This document shows, piece after piece, positions 7,179-8,946 of a DNA stretch of 8,946 nt; the stretch's first letter is position 1; each line of letters opens with the position of its first letter. Both the position numbers and the translations under genes were made by a program. Below the pieces are notes generated by a model that saw only the letters and a program-made list of their open reading frames with translations, did not search any database and had not been told where the DNA came from. The DNA comes from Lactobacillus sp. (lineage in GTDB: Bacteria > Bacillota > Bacilli > Lactobacillales > Lactobacillaceae): positions 1 to 8,946 of the forward strand of contig DMZB01000291.1 in the NCBI GenBank assembly GCA_003482405.1, written 5' to 3'.

Positions 7179-7322
7179 TTGACAGAGAGTGTATTGAAAC
7201 TAAAAGATCTTAATTGTATCCACGTACTTACACAGGCCGCACAAAGCAAAGTAGTGGGCGGAGCTGGCGAAAATCAGTATAACCACATGCGTTTGGATGG
7301 GTTTGTGTCTCTTAACAGTTAA
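7179..7322 (+). CDS. Double-glycine leader secreted peptide A
   Basis: This is a 47-residue precursor of a secreted peptide. The leader of 28 residues begins MTESVLKLKDL and ends QAAQSKVVGG, with hydrophobic residues at -4 (V), -12 (L) and -15 (I), the pattern recognised by C39 peptidases. Cleavage after Gly-Gly would release a 19-residue core, AGENQYNHMRLDGFVSLNS, with net charge near -1, no cysteine and no GxxxG. The start is TTG 7179; ATG 7170 is in frame but sits on the ribosome binding site. The gene heads a row of three similar precursors ending before a peptidase transporter at 8198. The core is the size of an inducing pheromone rather than a bacteriocin. I do not recognise it, and bacteriocin, pheromone or another secreted factor remain possible. 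Confidence 0.78.
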   Translation: MTESVLKLKDLNCIHVLTQAAQSKVVGGAGENQYNHMRLDGFVSLNS

Positions 7323-7437
7323 TCTGACTGTCGATATGCGCAGAACTTTCCTTGATTGATTGTTGAAAAATTGATGCCAATTACATGTTAGATGAGTATT
7401 CAATAATGAGGATTATTGTGGGAGTGGAGGACTAATT

Positions 7438-7581
7438 ATGGACAAAAAAATTCAAAAAGAGTTTAACACAGAAATGTTCATTTCTATGAGTAAGGTTGGT
7501 CAGTCAAAAGTCTCAGGTGGTTCCGGCGTTCCAACTTGGTCACTTACACAGGAGCAAAGGACATTGCAGTCATGGGAGTAA
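7438..7581 (+). CDS. Double-glycine leader secreted peptide B
   Basis: This is a 47-residue precursor with the same 28+19 layout as the peptide encoded at 7179-7322. The leader begins MDKKIQKEFNTEMF and ends VGQSKVSGG, with hydrophobic residues at -4 (V), -12 (M) and -15 (F). The predicted core is SGVPTWSLTQEQRTLQSWE: two tryptophans, net charge near -1, no cysteine. ATG 7438 is preceded by a strong GGAGG at 7426-7430. The leader resembles the other two precursors, whereas the core does not, so this is either a diversified paralogue or part of a multi-peptide product. No immunity gene is attached. The C39 transporter beginning at 8198 is the obvious export partner. Confidence 0.83.
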   Translation: MDKKIQKEFNTEMFISMSKVGQSKVSGGSGVPTWSLTQEQRTLQSWE

Positions 7582-7733
7582 GTTCAATACAATAATTATG
7601 CGGACTGAATCTTTTGACTATAAAGAGCAGTTGAAAATGACTTTTTCAGATTGTAAGGATTAATGCATATCTCGACCGTTTGATGTTTATACTATTTTCA
7701 CTTGTGAGAAAGATATTCAAAGGGGATAAGCTT
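7582..7733 (+). other. Spacer between peptide genes B and C
   Basis: A TATACT -10-like box at 7688-7693 lies 40 bases before peptide gene C, but no convincing -35 accompanies it. A 21-codon frame at 7598-7663 has no ribosome binding site and is not called. There is no terminator, so transcription can run on from gene B. Confidence 0.3.
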
Positions 7734-7880
7734 ATGAATAAAGCAAATAATTTCGGTATTGAAGCGCCGTTTTCTAAATTCGTAGTTGTAAATAAGAATG
7801 AACAAAACAAGATTATTGGTGGCACTGAATTGCCGTATCGTATACGAACGAATAATCCGATAAAACCATTTGAAAATTAG
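7734..7880 (+). CDS. Double-glycine leader secreted peptide C
   Basis: This is a 48-residue precursor with a 30-residue leader (MNKANNFGIEAPFSKF..., ending NEQNKIIGG) and an 18-residue core, TELPYRIRTNNPIKPFEN. The leader has I at -4, V at -12, F at -15 and the Glu at -8 common in bacteriocin leaders. It shares Q at -7 and K at -5 with the other two precursors. The core has three prolines, two arginines and one lysine, net charge about +1, and no cysteine. ATG 7734 follows AAGGGGAT at 7720-7727; an in-frame ATG at 7680 would add 18 residues without a ribosome binding site and is rejected. It is the last precursor before the hairpin and the transporter gene. Confidence 0.86.
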   Translation: MNKANNFGIEAPFSKFVVVNKNEQNKIIGGTELPYRIRTNNPIKPFEN

Positions 7881-7935
7881 TTGTTTAAGTTTCGAAGAAT
7901 TAATATTCTGTTAAGTAGAAATTGCTTTTTGATAG

Positions 7936-7944
7936 TGGTATAAA
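7936..7944 (+). promoter_or_regulatory. Possible extended -10 promoter
   Basis: TGGTATAAA matches the extended -10 form TG-n-TATAAT closely, but no good -35 is present at the usual distance. It would drive a short transcript of about 210 nt covering the micro-ORF at 8033 and ending at the hairpin at 8116-8160, or reading through into the transporter gene. Confidence 0.25.
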
Positions 7945-8032
7945 AACAAGACTGTTTTTGCAAAATGTGATTAGAGCAGTTTAAAAGGCACAAATGTTTA
8001 ATCTTCAAAGTGTCTAGGAGAAAAGGTTTTTT

Positions 8033-8113
8033 GTGAATAATTCTAAAGTTTTGTGTTGTAACGAAGAAAATGAGAACTTTTTTAGGATAGCGTTCTGGAT
8101 GTGTTTTCAATGA
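8033..8113 (+). CDS. Hypothetical 26-residue cysteine-containing micro-ORF
   Basis: GTG 8033 has AAAAGG six bases upstream (8021-8026) and AGGAG slightly further (8016-8020). The 26-residue product starts MNNSKVLCCNEENENFF and ends in an aromatic, hydrophobic stretch with a third cysteine. No double glycine is present, so it is not a fourth precursor of the same kind. It might be a leader peptide controlling the hairpin just downstream, a leaderless secreted peptide, or a chance frame. Confidence 0.25.
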   Translation: MNNSKVLCCNEENENFFRIAFWMCFQ

Positions 8114-8115
8114 AA

Positions 8116-8160
8116 GTGCTGGGTGCGGTCACTGTACATGACCGCCCAAGCACCTTTTTT
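8116..8160 (+). terminator. Hairpin terminator or attenuator before the transporter gene
   Basis: A G+C-rich stem (8116-8131 with 8139-8153, one bulged base and one G/T-type position) carries a seven-base loop containing TGTACA and is followed by CTTTTTT. It should stop most transcripts coming from the peptide genes. Only 37 bases separate it from the transporter start, with just a TGTAAT box (8171-8176) lacking a -35. The transporter is therefore probably expressed by partial readthrough. Confidence 0.85.
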
Positions 8161-8197
8161 GTACGACTGGTGTAATGTGCTTGAATGGGGGTGTATT

Positions 8198-8946
8198 ATG
8201 TTTTGCTTTTTTAACAAGAAAAGATTCTATGTGGCTCAGGTAGACGAACGCGACTGTGGGGTAGCGGCCTTATCTATGGTATTAAAAAGTTATAAATCTT
8301 ACGTTTCAATAGCCCATCTACGGGATATAGCTAAGACGAATATGGAAGGAACTAGTTTGCTGGGGATAACGACTGCAGCTGAGCACTATGGTCTGAAGAC
8401 GACGGCTGTTCAAGCCGACATGTCCTTATTTGAGATGAAAGGTATTCCATTTCCATTCATAGTACACGTAAATGTTAAGGGGAACTTGCAACATTTTTAT
8501 ACGGTTTTTGGAATGGTTAAAAATCGAATTATTGTTGGTGATCCCAATCCTGCTGTTGGATTGATTAAAATGGATAAGGAACAATTTGCTCGGGAGTGGG
8601 ATGGTTACAGTGTTTTCTTTGAAAGTGGCACTGACTACAAAATTATTCGAGAAAAGGAATATACCTTATTTGATTTAGTGCCTACCTTAGCTAAACAACG
8701 CGTTCTCGTAGCACAAGTAGTGATGTATACACTGCTAGGCACAATGATTAGTATTTTGGGCTCGTATTATTTGCAAGGAATAATCGATGAGTTTGTGCCT
8801 AGAAAATCACAAAATGTATTAGGGATAGTTTCAATAGGATTGATAGTGGCCTACGTGGTGCAGCAGTTGCTTGCTTTCCTGCAAAATTACATGATGGCCT
8901 TGATGAGTAAACGTCTATCAACGGATATCGTGTTGAATTATATTAG
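8198..8946 (+). CDS. Peptidase-containing ABC exporter (C39), truncated by window end
   Basis: This protein would cut the leaders from double-glycine precursors and export the cores across the membrane. Only the first 249 residues are in the window; the frame is open to the last base. The N-terminal C39 cysteine peptidase domain covers about 1-135: oxyanion Gln14 and catalytic Cys20 in QVDERDCGVAAL, His99 in LQHFYTVFG, and Asp115 in VGDPNP. The triad is complete, so it should be an active protease. The ABC membrane domain begins with hydrophobic segments near 169-196 and 207-235. The ATPase domain must lie beyond the right edge; the family is about 700-730 residues long. ATG 8198 follows GGGGGTG at 8186-8192 and gives the standard N-terminus of the lactobacillus LagD/PlnG/ComA-like family. 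The three precursors just upstream are its probable substrates. Confidence 0.94.
   Translation, partial: MFCFFNKKRFYVAQVDERDCGVAALSMVLKSYKSYVSIAHLRDIAKTNMEGTSLLGITTAAEHYGLKTTAVQADMSLFEMKGIPFPFIVHVNVKGNLQHFYTVFGMVKNRIIVGDPNPAVGLIKMDKEQFAREWDGYSVFFESGTDYKIIREKEYTLFDLVPTLAKQRVLVAQVVMYTLLGTMISILGSYYLQGIIDEFVPRKSQNVLGIVSIGLIVAYVVQQLLAFLQNYMMALMSKRLSTDIVLNYI

Noticed and set aside
7200..7403. 67-residue minus-strand frame opposite peptide gene A
   Set aside because: It is antisense to a precursor with a clear double-glycine leader and has no family features.
7598..7663. 21-codon frame between peptide genes B and C
   Set aside because: There is no ribosome binding site and no leader, membrane or other feature.
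7877..8110. 77-residue minus-strand frame opposite the spacer after peptide C
   Set aside because: It begins at TTG without a ribosome binding site, has no recognisable domain, and runs opposite the micro-ORF at 8033; its composition looks like A+T-rich noise.
1..8946. Insertion sequence, CRISPR array, tRNA or rRNA
   Set aside because: No transposase, no regularly spaced repeat array and no tRNA or rRNA-like segment was seen on either strand.

Overview
The window looks like a low-GC Gram-positive chromosome, most likely a member of the Lactobacillaceae. The evidence is an oppDFBCA-ordered oligopeptide import locus with lactobacillus-style OppD and OppA ends, strong GGAGG-type ribosome binding sites, A+T-rich spacers with U-tract hairpin terminators, and a bacteriocin-type peptide export module. 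Species cannot be fixed from the sequence alone.

Layout. Positions 1-587 hold no intact gene. A small promoter-to-terminator unit (about 31-347) carries a tiny reading frame broken by an in-frame TAG, followed by the opp promoter (about 457-485). Positions 588-4484 encode two ATPases (OppD, OppF) and two permeases (OppB, OppC) in one tightly packed operon. After a 121-base spacer with a stem-loop comes the lipoprotein receptor OppA (4606-6390), closed by a strong terminator. Together these five proteins form one complete ABC importer for oligopeptides.

Positions 6433-7178 are mostly non-coding or decayed, with two stop-start-overlapping micro-ORFs, short repeated promoter-like segments and an operator-like array of repeats ahead of a TTGACA promoter. 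From 7179 to the end lies the most interesting part: three small genes for peptides of 47, 47 and 48 residues. Each has a double-glycine leader ending in a shared Q-(S/N)-K-(V/I)-x-G-G pattern and an unusually short predicted core of 19, 19 or 18 residues. They are followed by a hairpin terminator and then the start of a peptidase-containing ABC transporter (C39 protease plus membrane domain), cut off by the window end. That transporter would remove the leaders and export the cores.

The cores are pheromone-sized, nearly neutral, and lack cysteines and GxxxG motifs, so they do not look like ordinary class II bacteriocins. No immunity protein, histidine kinase or response regulator is visible; these could lie beyond the right edge.
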